DNA of 64,000 bases. Source: Minicystis rosea. Lineage in GTDB: Bacteria; Myxococcota_A; Polyangia; Polyangiales; Polyangiaceae. The stretch covers positions 6,059,573 through 6,123,572 of the forward strand of contig CP016211.1 of the NCBI GenBank assembly GCA_001931535.1, given 5' to 3'. The translations under genes and the position numbers were made by a program. Below are positions 11,201 to 23,569 of this stretch, one piece after another; within the stretch, counting starts at the first letter, position 1, and each line of letters opens with the position of its first letter. The notes beneath the pieces were generated by a model. That model was not told where the DNA came from and searched no databases. It was given only the letters and a program-made list of their open reading frames with translations.

Positions 11201-11996
11201 CGCTCGTGGTCGTGAGGCGCAGATCCACCGTGCGCGCCGCGTCGGCGTGGACGAACGTCTCGGCGTACGCGACGGCCGCCTCCGCCGGCGCGATGGAGTC
11301 ACCGAGCGGCAAGGCGCCGTCGATCTTGCGCGCCTCGAGCGGGCGATAGCGAATGGGGAGGCGCATGCCCGCGTAGGTGCGATCCGCGGGGCCGGGCTCC
11401 TCCGGTGGATAGGCGGTCGCGAAGCCTTTGCCCTGATCGTTGTCGAACGCGCCGAGCACGCGCCACGCCTCGACGAAGCGCAGGCTCGCCACGAGCTGCT
11501 CGGCCTCTTCGCGCTCGCCCGTGAGCGCGAGCGCGCGACCGAGCTCGTACGTCGCGAGCTGCCTCGTGGTCGGCTTCGGGTGCTGCTCCGCGAGCTGCCG
11601 GAGGAGCGCCTGCGCGCGCAGGTGATCGCTCGTCGTGCGCGCGGCGCCCTGCATCTCCCAGAGATACAGATCGGTCGCGACCGCGTTGCGATCCGCGGCC
11701 GCCGCCAGGAAGTGCCCGAACGCCTCGTGCGCATCGGCGCGGAGGAGCGCCGCGTAGCCCGCGATCTCGTGCACCCCCGCGTGCCCCGGCGCCGCCGCGA
11801 GCGCGCGCGCGATCTCCGACGATGACGCGCCGCCGTCGCCGTAGAAGCGCGCGATCACCGCATCGGCCTCGGCCGAAGACGCGCTCGCGGCGAACGGCGG
11901 CGGCGCCTCGGGCGAGAGATCGCGGTAGCTCGGGAACGAAGCGCAACCGAGCACCGGGAGCGCGAGGAGGAACGCGAGGAGAGAAGCGCGACGCAT
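8202..11996 (-). CDS. Large TPR, DUF3857 and transglutaminase-like lipoprotein
   Basis: 1264 residues from the ATG at 11996, chosen because a lipoprotein signal peptide follows (LLAFLLALPVLGC, lipobox LGC); the frame is open to 12200 without protein-like content. Residues about 30-660 are helical with many tetratricopeptide-like repeats, interrupted by a beta-rich carbohydrate-binding-like stretch near residues 250-330. A DUF3857 domain begins near residue 675 (HVVVLLDDEVTTV). A transglutaminase-like domain follows with Cys in YGDCKDKA (about 942), His in FNHAIVYVP and Asp in FFIDSTT, the usual Cys-His-Asp order. DUF3857 plus transglutaminase proteins are common in Bacteroidetes and Deltaproteobacteria as envelope proteins; the substrate is not known. 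The gene is 104 bases downstream of the GH25 lysozyme on the same strand, so both may act at the cell envelope. Confidence 0.85.
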   Translation of the reverse strand: MRRASLLAFLLALPVLGCASFPSYRDLSPEAPPPFAASASSAEADAVIARFYGDGGASSSEIARALAAAPGHAGVHEIAGYAALLRADAHEAFGHFLAAAADRNAVATDLYLWEMQGAARTTSDHLRAQALLRQLAEQHPKPTTRQLATYELGRALALTGEREEAEQLVASLRFVEAWRVLGAFDNDQGKGFATAYPPEEPGPADRTYAGMRLPIRYRPLEARKIDGALPLGDSIAPAEAAVAYAETFVHADAARTVDLRLTTTSGVRVWHNGKQVAADEKIFHAWLDNVIVRVSLAAGWNRILVKSAHTAGPWRLAARFTDPASGAVLALQTAATATVPAGAAGAGQHVSPMGAIDRIADKNRKRFLLGRAWAREGHTARSSHYFDPLRRDVPKNPLVMYFSALGLREKGEAGKALDLLNEGTVKHPTSAAFFVERARFYETRKLWDKAQRDLTAAIAASPGARDAAWELARVHGGRGWTTDRCRELGKIVERWPDDVRALDELGACREDLQYYEEAERLRRRARALAPGYAPVIERLAWLAERRLDHDASLSWIKTLEGVDPTSMRAQLAEAEMHRRAGRRDASESALTRAKALSPDSPEPYERLASFAYEAQQKVEAERLYRQALERDPDNVSLAQRVSALSPSGPTPADKLVASADDIDRAVRSADKVNVHPGSHVVVLLDDEVTTVNPDGSSKRVITRVCQAVTTEGRDGLIQARLPSWGKVTVLEAYAVKKDGERQEVSSMTGGNVRFRGLEVGSIAVLQYVHYAPPPRFLPNEYVEQWRFQSVSAQTESSHFWLVLPKDRALNVEARGPIEQTSEIVGDQKVWSFRVKNVPPLVPEPNMAPSADALWMTMVSTVKDWDAFARWEMALLSDAFSTSTELDALAQKLTQGATTTQEKIDRLWAYVAQEIRYQQEYEDSIAGAKPHAAAVVRERGYGDCKDKAVLLIRLARAIGVDMRFALLRTRPFGKVLKQIPNQQFNHAIVYVPKQAGIEAPFFIDSTTNGLDVGNARTDDEGALSLVIDPTSGKWEFIPIPYQPVDLERVEHKVSVKLADPTKAPARDHLTSRGNAAATMRIALRNKEGAKKFHHGLVDRLFPGASVIEGKSESIEDIRRPAVADLELDLAGAIHPEEQAHRLDLPLLFPLSGTTALATREQPLVIPRGTQTFELDAELGEGQEASHLPDDFKVEHACFTVERRSEVKGHHVLVRTSYRNTCAEVAPAEYAGFRAAVQKAAAYAKDKIVFGPRGKAGAKPKKVAGK

Positions 11997-12100
11997 CGAC
12001 GCGCGATGGTATCCAGGTTGAACGTCGAGCAACACCGGGCCTTGTGACCCAGCGTGGGGCGCGCCGATCGGGCTTCGCCCGAAGCTCGAACGGCGGATCG

Positions 12101-13807
12101 CTACCGCCGGCGGCGGCGCTGCACCAGCACGAGCGCGCCGGCCATGGCGAGCCACGCCGCGCCCGATCCGCCGGCGACGCCGGCCACGTCGCACGAGCAC
12201 TTGCCCTCGACCTCGCCTTGAACGCCGCTACCGGTGCCGCCGTCGCCGCCCGTGCCTTCGCTCGCCTTGCTGACGACGACGCGGAGCGCGAGCTCATCAT
12301 CGGCCGGACCGCCGCCCTTGGGCGCGTCGGCGAACCACGTCACGCCCTCTTCCACGAGGCCGAACGTCTGCGTCACCTTGCCGATCTTGCTCGCAGTGAT
12401 CGAGAGATCGAAGCGCCCCGTCGATCCAGGCGGCACGTCCTTGGTGAGCGTCGACACGCGGGTCGCGCTGAGCCAGCTCTTGGCCTCGAGCGGCGAGGTC
12501 TCGTCGCGCGGCGTGGGGGCCAGCATCGTCTCGCCGGCCTTCCACGTCGCGGTGCCCACGTTCTTGAGCTCGATCCAACCGTCGAGCGTCTGCCCCGGCT
12601 CCATCTCGATGGCGGGCTCGTCCACCGTCGAGAACGACTGCGCCACGAAGGCCGCGTGATACTCGGCCTCGACGACCTCGATCTTGGCCTCGATCACGTC
12701 GTCCATCGGGCCGCCCTGCCCGGGATCGCCGAACCAGTGCGCGCCTTCCTGCACGAAGCTGAAGAACTCGTCGTACGTGCCGGGCTCGTTCGGCGCGTGC
12801 CACGCGAACTCGAACTTGAAGTCTTCACCCGGAGCCACCGTCATGCCCTTGGGCACGCCCGCGGCACGATGCGGGTTGATCCAGGTGGAGCCGGCGAAGG
12901 CGCTGTCGCGATCGCGCGGGACGGTGGTGCCGAGGCGCGTGTTCTCGTCCCAGCTCGCCTTGCCCACGTTCTTCATGGTGATGAACGCGGGCAGCGTCTG
13001 ATTGACGGTCATCGTCATCGTCATGGTCGCGTACGGCCAGGACTGCTCCACGAACTTCGCCGCGTAGTCGGGCCCGCCGCCCGCGAACTCGGTGAGCTGA
13101 TCGAGCGACCCGTTGAAGTAGTCGAGATCGACGTCGCCCGAGATACCGGGGACCGATCCCGTCGCGGAGTATTGCCAGAAGGCCCAGTTGTCCCAAGCGG
13201 TCGGCAGATCGGGACAGGTCGCGCCCCACACGGCGACCCAGAGCGGCAGATCGTTGAACGCCGTCGACTGCACTTTCCCGTTCCAGAAATACTTGCCGGT
13301 GTAGATCATCGGCGCTTTGCCGGTGCCGGCGGTGACCTTGTCGACCCAGGTCTTGATGTTGGCCGCGTAGGTGGCGGCATCGACGCCGTCGTCGGCCTCG
13401 ACGTCGCACGTCACGGGGAGATCGCCGTCGCCGAGCTTGCCGACCGCATTCACCACGATGTCGGCCTGATCGCTGGCGCTCTGCGCGGACCGGAAGAACT
13501 GGTAGGCGCCGCGGATCATGCCAACGCCTTTGATCCCCGACCAGTTCTGATCGAACTTCGCGTCGATGTTGTTCACGCCGTCGCTGATGCGCGCGATGGC
13601 GAACTGGTAGCCGGCGCCCTTCACCGAAGTCCAGTCGACGTTGCTCTGATACTTCGAGACGTCGATGCCCTTGACGGTCTCGCCCGCCGGGCAGACGACC
13701 ATCTCGCTCTCCGCCGTGCCGAGCGGCTCGTCGTTGCCGGCGCTGCACGCCACGAGGCCAACCGAAGCCAACACGAGAGGGCGGAGCCGACCCAGCGAAG
13801 CCATCAT
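12101..13807 (-). CDS. GH25 lysozyme with two FW (Nbr1-like) domains and MYXO-CTERM tail
   Basis: 568 residues. An N-terminal lipoprotein or Sec signal (VLASVGLVAC) leads to a glycoside hydrolase 25 domain at about 45-225: GIDVSKYQ, ARISDG, GAYQFF, the catalytic acid stretch CDVEADDG and the closing DVDLDYF. GH25 enzymes cut the MurNAc-GlcNAc bond of peptidoglycan. Two similar beta-sandwich modules follow (about 262-360 and 395-490), each with ITMKNVGKASW- or IELKNVGTATW-type openings and a VEEG or VQEG...WF close, matching the FW domain first described in Nbr1. The C-terminus is a MYXO-CTERM signal: CSCDVAG, a hydrophobic stretch, then five arginines. It is therefore a surface-sorted muramidase. 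It could act in predation, wall remodelling or sporulation; the sequence does not decide. Confidence 0.9.
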   Translation of the reverse strand: MMASLGRLRPLVLASVGLVACSAGNDEPLGTAESEMVVCPAGETVKGIDVSKYQSNVDWTSVKGAGYQFAIARISDGVNNIDAKFDQNWSGIKGVGMIRGAYQFFRSAQSASDQADIVVNAVGKLGDGDLPVTCDVEADDGVDAATYAANIKTWVDKVTAGTGKAPMIYTGKYFWNGKVQSTAFNDLPLWVAVWGATCPDLPTAWDNWAFWQYSATGSVPGISGDVDLDYFNGSLDQLTEFAGGGPDYAAKFVEQSWPYATMTMTMTVNQTLPAFITMKNVGKASWDENTRLGTTVPRDRDSAFAGSTWINPHRAAGVPKGMTVAPGEDFKFEFAWHAPNEPGTYDEFFSFVQEGAHWFGDPGQGGPMDDVIEAKIEVVEAEYHAAFVAQSFSTVDEPAIEMEPGQTLDGWIELKNVGTATWKAGETMLAPTPRDETSPLEAKSWLSATRVSTLTKDVPPGSTGRFDLSITASKIGKVTQTFGLVEEGVTWFADAPKGGGPADDELALRVVVSKASEGTGGDGGTGSGVQGEVEGKCSCDVAGVAGGSGAAWLAMAGALVLVQRRRRR

Positions 13808-13927
13808 GTGGTCAGCTAATAGCGGACCGCGCGCTCGATCTGCAAGGCGGCCGAGCGGCTACCGTTGCGTCACGGATTTGCGCATCACGGCACGCGCGCT
13901 GCAACCCGACGCCCGCCGGGGTGCGCG

Positions 13928-14956
13928 ATGAATCGATGGTGCTCGCGACGGACCTTCCTCCAATCGACGATGGGCGCGGCGCTCGCGGCGAGCGTGCCGG
14001 ACGGGCTGGCGCGCGCCGACGACACCGGGCTGCCCGCGGGCGGCGTGATGCCGAAGCGAGGGCTCGGCCGCACCGGGGTCGCGGTCAGCATGCTCGGGAT
14101 CGGCGGCTACCACCTCGGGAAGCAGGACGATCCCGACGAGAGTGTGCGCCTCATTCGCTACGCGATCGATCACGGGGTCACGTTCCTCGACAACTGCTGG
14201 GACTACAACGACGGCGACAGCGAGATCCGCATGGGCCGCGCGCTCGCCGACGGCTACCGCAACGAGGTCTTCCTCATGACGAAGCTCGACGGCCGCACGC
14301 GGCGCGCCGCCGAACAGCAGCTCGAGCAATCGCTCCTGCGGCTCCGGACCGATCACATCGACTTGGTGCAGATCCACGAGGTGATCCGGCCCGCCGATCC
14401 AGCGTGGGTCTTCGGGCCGGACGGGGCCATCGAGGCGCTCGTCGCCGCGCGCAAGGCAGGCAAGCTGCGGTTCATCGGCTTCACCGGGCACAAGGATCCG
14501 GCGATTCATCTCGCCATGTTGAAGGCGGCGGACGATCACGGGTTCCAGTTCGACACGGTGCAGATGCCGCTCAACGTGATGGATCCGCACTATCGGAGCT
14601 TCGAGCGCGAGGTGCTGCCGGAGCTCCACGCCCGCAACGCGGGCGTCCTCGGGATGAAGCCGCTCGGCGATGCGTACATCCTCCAGAGCGGCGTCGTCGA
14701 TGCCGTCGAGTGCCTGCGCTACACGATGAGCCTACCGACGTCGGTGACGATCACCGGCTGCGACAGCCTCCCCGTGCTCAAGCAAGCGCTCGCCACGGCC
14801 TACGATTTCCGGCCCATGAGCCGCGCCGAGGTGAACGACGTCCTCGCGCGTACGCGAGAGCCGGGCGCGGACGGGCGCTTCGAGCGCTACAAGACCTCAC
14901 TGCGGCACGACGGCACGTCGCGGCATCCGGAGTGGCTCACGGGCGCGCAGCTCTGA
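13928..14956 (+). CDS. Tat-exported aldo/keto reductase
   Basis: 342 residues from the ATG at 13928. The N-terminus has a twin-arginine signal (CSRRTFLQS followed by a short hydrophobic stretch ending near ARA), so the NAD(P)H enzyme is probably folded before export. The aldo/keto reductase tetrad is visible: Asp in TFLDNC, Tyr in WDYNDG, Lys in MTKLDG and His in VQIHEV, and the C-terminal cofactor part VTITGCDS is in place. It resembles the predicted oxidoreductases annotated next to sugar or redox metabolism; the substrate cannot be inferred. Its TGA is immediately followed by the TCA that is the reversed stop of the convergent histidine kinase, so the two genes abut with no spacer. Confidence 0.88.
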   Translation: MNRWCSRRTFLQSTMGAALAASVPDGLARADDTGLPAGGVMPKRGLGRTGVAVSMLGIGGYHLGKQDDPDESVRLIRYAIDHGVTFLDNCWDYNDGDSEIRMGRALADGYRNEVFLMTKLDGRTRRAAEQQLEQSLLRLRTDHIDLVQIHEVIRPADPAWVFGPDGAIEALVAARKAGKLRFIGFTGHKDPAIHLAMLKAADDHGFQFDTVQMPLNVMDPHYRSFEREVLPELHARNAGVLGMKPLGDAYILQSGVVDAVECLRYTMSLPTSVTITGCDSLPVLKQALATAYDFRPMSRAEVNDVLARTREPGADGRFERYKTSLRHDGTSRHPEWLTGAQL

Positions 14957-17791
<2,835 letters not shown>

Positions 17792-18104
17792 CCCCCTCTT
17801 ACCGAGATGATTCACCGCCGTGAGCGCACCATCCCGAAACTCTCGACCAGCGAGTGCACGTGGAGCCTCATCGATGAGCCCCAAAAGTCAAATGCGGAAA
17901 CTGCCATTTTCGCGACCTCGCGTTCGAGAGCCTTCACGTGCTCCAGCAGCGACCGACGTCTCTCGTCGCGCGCGATTCGCAGAATTTCCGCGATGAGACG
18001 AGGCGCGATCGAAGGGCCGACACGAGGAGGGAAAATCCCGTGGTCGAGCTCGATGCGATCCGCGTGAGCCGCGCGTCGAGCGAAGAGCGATCGCCTACCG
18101 GACG
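17792..18104. other. Intergenic stretch, 313 bases, nothing recognised
   Basis: It lies upstream of the hybrid histidine kinase (minus strand) and downstream of the Ser/Thr kinase-TPR gene (also minus). It has noticeably more A and T than its neighbours around 17880-17960, so it probably holds the promoter of the histidine kinase. I see no clear box pair, hairpin or conserved small ORF. Confidence 0.5.
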
Positions 18105-20485
18105 CTACCGCGCCGCGGATTTGTAGCGTTGCGCCATGGCGAGCGAGCGCGCGTTCTCGGGGATGTGATCGAGGAAGCTCCGCCGGAGGCGCGCGTCCTT
18201 GATGCGATCGGCGCGCTCCAAGAGGCGGCGCCGCGCCTCGAGGATGGCCGCTTCGGCGCCGCGCAGATCGCCCGCGGCCTCCAGCGAGAGCGCGTGCGTG
18301 AGCCGGATGAGCGACTCGCCCTCCTCCACGCCCTCGAGCGCGCGGAGGAGACGCATGGCCTCGTCCGCGGCCTGTTGGGCCTCGGGGCTGCGCCCCTGCG
18401 CGAGCAGCAGATCGGCGAGGCTCGCCAGCGCATAGGCGCGGAGCGAAGGCGAGCTCTGCGAGCCGTCGATGGCGCGGCGGAGCTCCCCTCGGCGCGCTCG
18501 GGCTCCTCGCGGAGCGCGTAGATCACGGCCAGGTAGATGCGGGCCACGAGCTCGAAGCGCCGGTAGCGCTCGCGCACGCATTGATCGAGCGCGGCCCACT
18601 CGATCTCGAAGGCCTGCTGCAGATCGCCGAGCCGCGCCATGAGCACGCCGAGGTTGGCCCGCACCGGCGCGATGAAGCCGAGCTTCATGGGCTCGCCGAC
18701 GGCGATGGCCTCGCGCAGGAGGCCCTTGGCCCGCGCATACGCGCCGAGCTGGAGGTAGCCGTTGCCGATGTTGGCGCGCTGCAAGCACGCGTTGCGCGCG
18801 TCGCCCGCCTCGGCGAAGCAGGTCACCGCGCTCTCCAAGTGCGAGAGATAGCCGGCCGGATCGCCGCCGTGCATCGAGAGCTCGGCGATGGCGACGAAGA
18901 TCCAGGCGCGCACCATGGGCTCTTCTTCGGTGCCGGCCTCGGCGCGGCCGCGCGCGCTCGCGAGCGACTGCGTCGCGCGCTCGACGTCGCCCGCCCGCAC
19001 CAGCGAGACGGCGAGCCGGCACGCGGCCACCACGTGCGCGGCCGGGACTTCGCCCAACGCTTCCAGGCTCGCGAGCGACGCGGAGATCGTGGACAGGTGC
19101 TCGTTGTTGCCGAGGTACCCGGCGATGATCGCGAGGTGCCCGAGGGCGACGTACCAGCCCGGAGTCGCGCGCGGCAGCGTCTCGAGCGCTTGGAGCGCGC
19201 AGCGCTCCGACTCGGCATAGTGGCCGAGCCAGCGATACGCGGTGGTCTGCACGAGGCGCATCTGCCCGAGCGTGGCGCCCGCTGCGCGGCACGTGACGAT
19301 GGCGTGCTCGGCGTGATCGATGGCCTCGTCGAGCGCGTTGTCGCGGAGCGCCTGCCCCGCGGCGGCGACGTACCAATCCACGTTGCGCGGCGCGCGCGCC
19401 GACGATCGCCCCTCGTACCAGCCGAGCTCCGGCTGCAACATGGGCCGGGCCCACTCCGACGTGCTCCGCGGCAGCGCGGCGACCTCCTCGACCGCGTTCA
19501 CGAGCACCGCCGGCGTGCCCTCGGGCATGGTGTCCGTGGGCGCGCGATCGCGGCGCGGCGAGGGCGGCGGGAGCGATTGGCGATGGCGATCGGCGACCTC
19601 GGGATCGGGCTCGCGCGCGTAGGTGAGGACCGCGTCGAGCATCGCCGCCATGCTCGGAAAGCGCTGCTCGGGATCGCGCTGGAGCGCGGTGTCGACGACC
19701 TCGGCGAGCGGCTCCGGCACGTCGGGCGCGCGCTTCCGCAGCGGCGTCACCGGCTCGGTGAGGATCTTGCCGAGCACCACCGCGCCCGACGGCCCATCGT
19801 AGGGCGGCGCGCCCGCGAGCAGCTCGTACATGACCGCGCCGAGGCCCCAGATGTCGGATCGATGATCGGCGGGAGACGTGCCGTTCGCCTGCTCCGGCGA
19901 CATGTACGCCGGCGTCCCGAGGAGGCTGCCCGTGAGCGTCGTCTGCTCGGTGGACACGATCTTCGCGACCCCGAAATCGATGAGCTTCGGGATCACCTTC
20001 CCCTCGGCCGTGCGCGCCAAGAGGATGTTCTCCGGCTTGAGATCGCGGTGAATGATGCCCGCGCGGTGCGAGGCCACGAGCGCACCCATGATGGGGACGA
20101 GGATCTCGACGACGTCCGCGGGCATCAGGCGATGCTTGAGATCGATGAGGGCGCGCAGCGTCTCGCCTTCGAGCAGCTCCTGCACGATGTAGGGCGAGCC
20201 GTCGCGCCACATCCCCACCTCGAGCACCGCGACGATGTTCGGGTGGTGCGTCATCGCCGCGGCCCGCGCCTCGCGCCGGAAGCGGTGGAGGATGTCCTCC
20301 TCTTCGGTGAGATGCGAGTGCAGGACCTTGAGCGCGACGCGCCGCCCGATCCACGTGTCCTCGGCCTCGAAGACGACGCCGACACCGCCTTCGCCGAGGC
20401 GGCGGAGGAGCGCGAACTTCCCGCCGATGACCATGCCGGGACGCAGGGCGCGCGAGTCGAGCGCGTCGGGTTGGGCTTGGGTCAC
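18105..20485 (-). CDS. Ser/Thr protein kinase with TPR region (frameshifted near 18487)
   Basis: Kinase domain at about residues 20-290: LLRRLGEGGVGVVFEA, the lysine in VALKVL, IHRDLKPENILLA, DFGVAK, GTPAYMSPEQ and SDIWGLGAVMYELL. A Pro/Arg linker follows, then about 450 residues of TPR-like helices (AIDHAEHAIV, YLQLGAYARAKGLL, LGDLQQAFEIEW), the build of myxobacterial kinases that carry their own interaction region. No transmembrane helix. Near 18485-18488 the frame breaks: up to EEPERAEG one frame is protein-like, after it the next frame continues as ELRRAIDGS and ends at 18105 with MAQRYKSAAR. One additional G (five instead of four in GAGGGGAG) restores a 793-residue protein. As written, the first frame runs on into Arg/Ser-rich shadow sequence to 18095. 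Confidence 0.85.
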
Positions 20486-20546
20486 CGATCGGCCCTCATG
20501 GGGCCGAAATCAAAAGCGAACACCGCTGTCCCGTCAACCCGCGTCC

Positions 20547-21895
20547 TCATTCGCAGCCGTACCGACCGAGCCACACGCGGTCGGCCGCGCTCGGATCTTC
20601 GTCCGTGAGCGCCACGAGCAGCCGTTTCCCGGTCGGCTCGGCGGCGATGGCCACGTCGTCCACGCCTTCCGGAACGATGGTGAACGACTCCTCCACGTCA
20701 CCGACGGTCGAGAGCACCCGCACGGGCACCGTGAGCTGTCCCATGGTGGTCACCTCGCGTGAAGCGATCGCGAGGTGCGATCCGAAGCTCGTCGCCGCAA
20801 AGGCACCGGGCCGTGCGATCTTCGCCACGTCGAACGGGCCGGACAGCACCCCGCCCGTCAGGCCCACGCGCATCACGCGCAGGAGAAGGAAATCCCCGCC
20901 GCCGTCGACCGCGTACGTCACCCACAGCGCGCCCTCGCCGAGCGTCAGCGCAATGCGCACGATGCGCCCGCTCTCTTGCCACTCTTCGACGGGATTGAGC
21001 ACGACCCCGAGCGGCTCGTTGTAGAACGTCACCTGCACGCGCGTCGCGGGGCCGAACGCATCGGCCGGATCGTCACACGCCCCGAGCGCCCGCGACGACG
21101 ACGTGGCCACGTAGAACGCGCCTGGAACGCCGACCGCCGCCGCCGCGATCGGCTCCGAAGCACAGGCAGCCGCCTGCGGATGCTCGGGCGTCCCGGCCGA
21201 GGGCGAGACCAAGCGCACGATGAGGCGCCGGCGATCACCGTCGCGCATCTCGTAGCCGAGCAGATGCTCGTACGAAGGCCCCGCGTCGTCGAAGCGGCGC
21301 GCGACGAAGAGCGATCGCGGCGCGCCCTGCTGGTCGGAGAGCAAGTATTCGCTGTCGGGATCGAAGCCGGGATCGACGTTGCGGAACAACTGCACCGCGT
21401 GCCCCGTCGCCCCATCGATCATGAGCGCATAGCGATCTTCGATGGCCGAAGGGCCCACCGCATAAGCAGGCTTCGCCGGGTTGGTCGCCATGGTGTCGTC
21501 GAGCTGATCCACGGTGCCGTTCGGCACGCTCCAAGGCTCGATGGGCGCATGCCAGAGCATGAAGAGGCTCTCGCTGGTCCGCCCGAGGACGGTGAGCCCA
21601 TAACGGCTCTCGTCGCTGCGCACCGGCACGAGCTTCGGCAGGAGCGGGACCTGATCGGAGAAGATGCCGAGCAAGGTCCACGTCGCCGTCTGATCCCAGA
21701 GGTTGCAGAGCGGTGTCCCACCACCGGTCCCCGTGCTGCTGCTGGTGACGGTGCTCGTGGTGGAGACGCTGGTCGCGGGAGCGCCCCGGTGCCCGAGGCG
21801 AGATCATCGACGCGAAGCGCGGAGCGACCGCCGCAGTGAACGAGCGCGACGAGAGACGCGGAGACGAGGAAGAAGCGCGCCGGAACGCGAAGCAT
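20547..21895 (-). CDS. Uncharacterised lipoprotein (frameshifted near 21786)
   Basis: An N-terminal signal peptide with Cys (SASLVALVHCGGRS) starts at the ATG at 21895, and the C-terminal 376 residues are in another frame that ends at 20547 (WLGRYGCE). The two join if the C4 run at 21784-21787 has one more C: the frame then reads through a Ser/Thr/Gly-rich linker (TSVSTTSTVTSSSTGTGGG) into LCNLWDQTATW and onward, giving about 449 residues. Ser/Thr-rich linkers after the lipoprotein Cys are typical of myxobacterial surface lipoproteins. The body is beta-rich with regularly spaced strands (FYVATSSSRALGAC, WVTYAVDGGGDFLLLRV), possibly a propeller. No known catalytic motif. It is divergent from the histidine kinase at 22178. 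Confidence 0.75.
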
Positions 21896-22177
21896 GGCGG
21901 ATGCTAACCGGGTCGCCCGAGCCGCGCTACCTGTGCTGGCTTCGTTCGGCTGCGCGCCCGTGCTCGCGTTGCTACCGAAGCGCGCATCGCCGCGCTACAC
22001 CCGCGCACCACCTCCGCAGCGACGCGGCAACCGAGCACGTTCGGCGGAGCCCAGACCATCGCCTCGCATGGACGACACCCCACTCGTCGCCGACACCGAT
22101 CCGCTCCCCGCGAACGACATCCTCGTTCCTTGCGCCGAAAGCAGCGCTCCGCGTCTCCAGACGACGGAGAGCCCCCG

Positions 22178-23560
22178 ATGAAGAAGCTCAGCCAGAACCG
22201 CATCGTCATGTTGTTGACGGCCGCGGTGATCGTGATGACGGCCGGCCTCGGCGGCCTGGTCGCCGTCGGCATGTACAGCTCGGCCAGGCTGGCCGCGGTG
22301 GATCGGCTCATCGTCGACGACACCGCGCCGAGCATCGTCGCGCTCGAGGCCGCCACCGTCGATCTGGGCGAGCTCGACGCGCTCACGCGCGAGCGCTCCG
22401 CGGCCACCGTCCCGCGCGTCCTGCTCGACACCGAGATCGCGGCGAAGCGGCGCGCGCTCGCCATGGATCTCGATCGCTACCTCTCCCTCCCCATCGATCC
22501 GGGCGAGGAGCAAGTCCGGGTGCGGCTCCAGAGCGCCGAGGCGGCGCTCGATCGCGCGCTCGATCGCGTGCTCCACGGGTCGCGGACCATCGAGCTCGGG
22601 ACCGACTTCGCCAGCTCGGTCTCGCGCCTCGACGCCGAGCTCAGGGACGCCGTCGGCATCAACGCCGGCATCGAGGAGCAGGCGGTCTCGTCACTGCGAG
22701 CGGTACGGCGCATGCTGCTGCCGGGCGCCATCGTGCTCCAGATCCTCTGCATCGCCGCAGCGGGCGCGGTGGTCGGGCTCGCGTTCCGCGTGCTGCGCAA
22801 CACCGCCGAGACCGCCACGCAGAGCCGGCGCCTGCTCCAAGAGAAGACGAACGAGCTCGAGGCCTTCGCGGGGCGCGTCGCGCACGATCTGCTGAGCCCG
22901 CTCATGTCGGTCGGCCTGGGCCTCGCGGCCGCGGAGCCGTACCTCGACACGCCTGAGCGCGCGCGCATCCATCGCATGATCCAGCGCGCGAGCGCGAGCC
23001 TCCAGCGCGTGCGGAGCATGGTCACCGATCTGCTCGACTTCGCGCGCGCCGGCGCCGCCCCGCCGCTCAACGTCAGCGCCGACGTGGAGACGACGGCCCG
23101 CGGCGTGGCCGACGATCTCGGTCCCCTCGCCGAAGAGACCAGCGCCGAGCTCTGCGTGGAGATCGAGACGCGGCGCCGCGCGCGCTGCAGCGCGGGGGCC
23201 CTCACGAGCGTGCTCACGAACCTCGTGCAGAACGCCGTCAAACACCTCGACACGTCGCCCACGCGCCGGGTGACGCTCCGCGCCTGCGACGCCGGCAACG
23301 ACATCCGCTTCGAGGTCGAGGACACCGGCCCCGGCATCGACGGCGCCGAGCACGTGCGCATCTTCGAGCCTTACGTGCAAGGCGCCCGGAGCACCTCCGG
23401 CCTCGGCCTCGGCCTCGCGACCGTCAAGCGCATCGCCGAAGCGCACGGCGGCCACGTCGGCCTCCGCTCCACGCTCGGCCGAGGCGCGCTCTTCTGGGTC
23501 ACGCTCCCCGCCGTCGGCGAAAAGCTCTCCCCCGCGCCGGACGATCCCGGTCCCTCCTGA
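22178..23560 (+). CDS. Membrane sensor histidine kinase
   Basis: 460 residues from the ATG at 22178 (GGAGAG upstream); the 16 residues of open frame before it are unlikely to be used. Two transmembrane helices at about 9-33 and 180-205 enclose a helical periplasmic domain of about 145 residues, the four-helix-bundle type of sensor. The dimerisation helix carries the phospho-acceptor in RVAHDLLSPLMS (His near 235), followed by NLVQNAVKHL, DTGPGID, and SGLGLGLATVKRIAEAHGG. The kinase is complete but the HDL rather than HEL phosphorylation box is of a less common type. No response regulator is encoded beside it, so its partner is elsewhere. It ends 9 bases before the convergent MATE gene. Confidence 0.92.
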   Translation: MKKLSQNRIVMLLTAAVIVMTAGLGGLVAVGMYSSARLAAVDRLIVDDTAPSIVALEAATVDLGELDALTRERSAATVPRVLLDTEIAAKRRALAMDLDRYLSLPIDPGEEQVRVRLQSAEAALDRALDRVLHGSRTIELGTDFASSVSRLDAELRDAVGINAGIEEQAVSSLRAVRRMLLPGAIVLQILCIAAAGAVVGLAFRVLRNTAETATQSRRLLQEKTNELEAFAGRVAHDLLSPLMSVGLGLAAAEPYLDTPERARIHRMIQRASASLQRVRSMVTDLLDFARAGAAPPLNVSADVETTARGVADDLGPLAEETSAELCVEIETRRRARCSAGALTSVLTNLVQNAVKHLDTSPTRRVTLRACDAGNDIRFEVEDTGPGIDGAEHVRIFEPYVQGARSTSGLGLGLATVKRIAEAHGGHVGLRSTLGRGALFWVTLPAVGEKLSPAPDDPGPS

Positions 23561-23569
23561 CGCCCGACT

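Noticed and set aside
18581..20608. 675-codon open frame on the plus strand
   Set aside because: Antisense shadow of the Ser/Thr kinase-TPR gene; the minus-strand kinase motifs are decisive.
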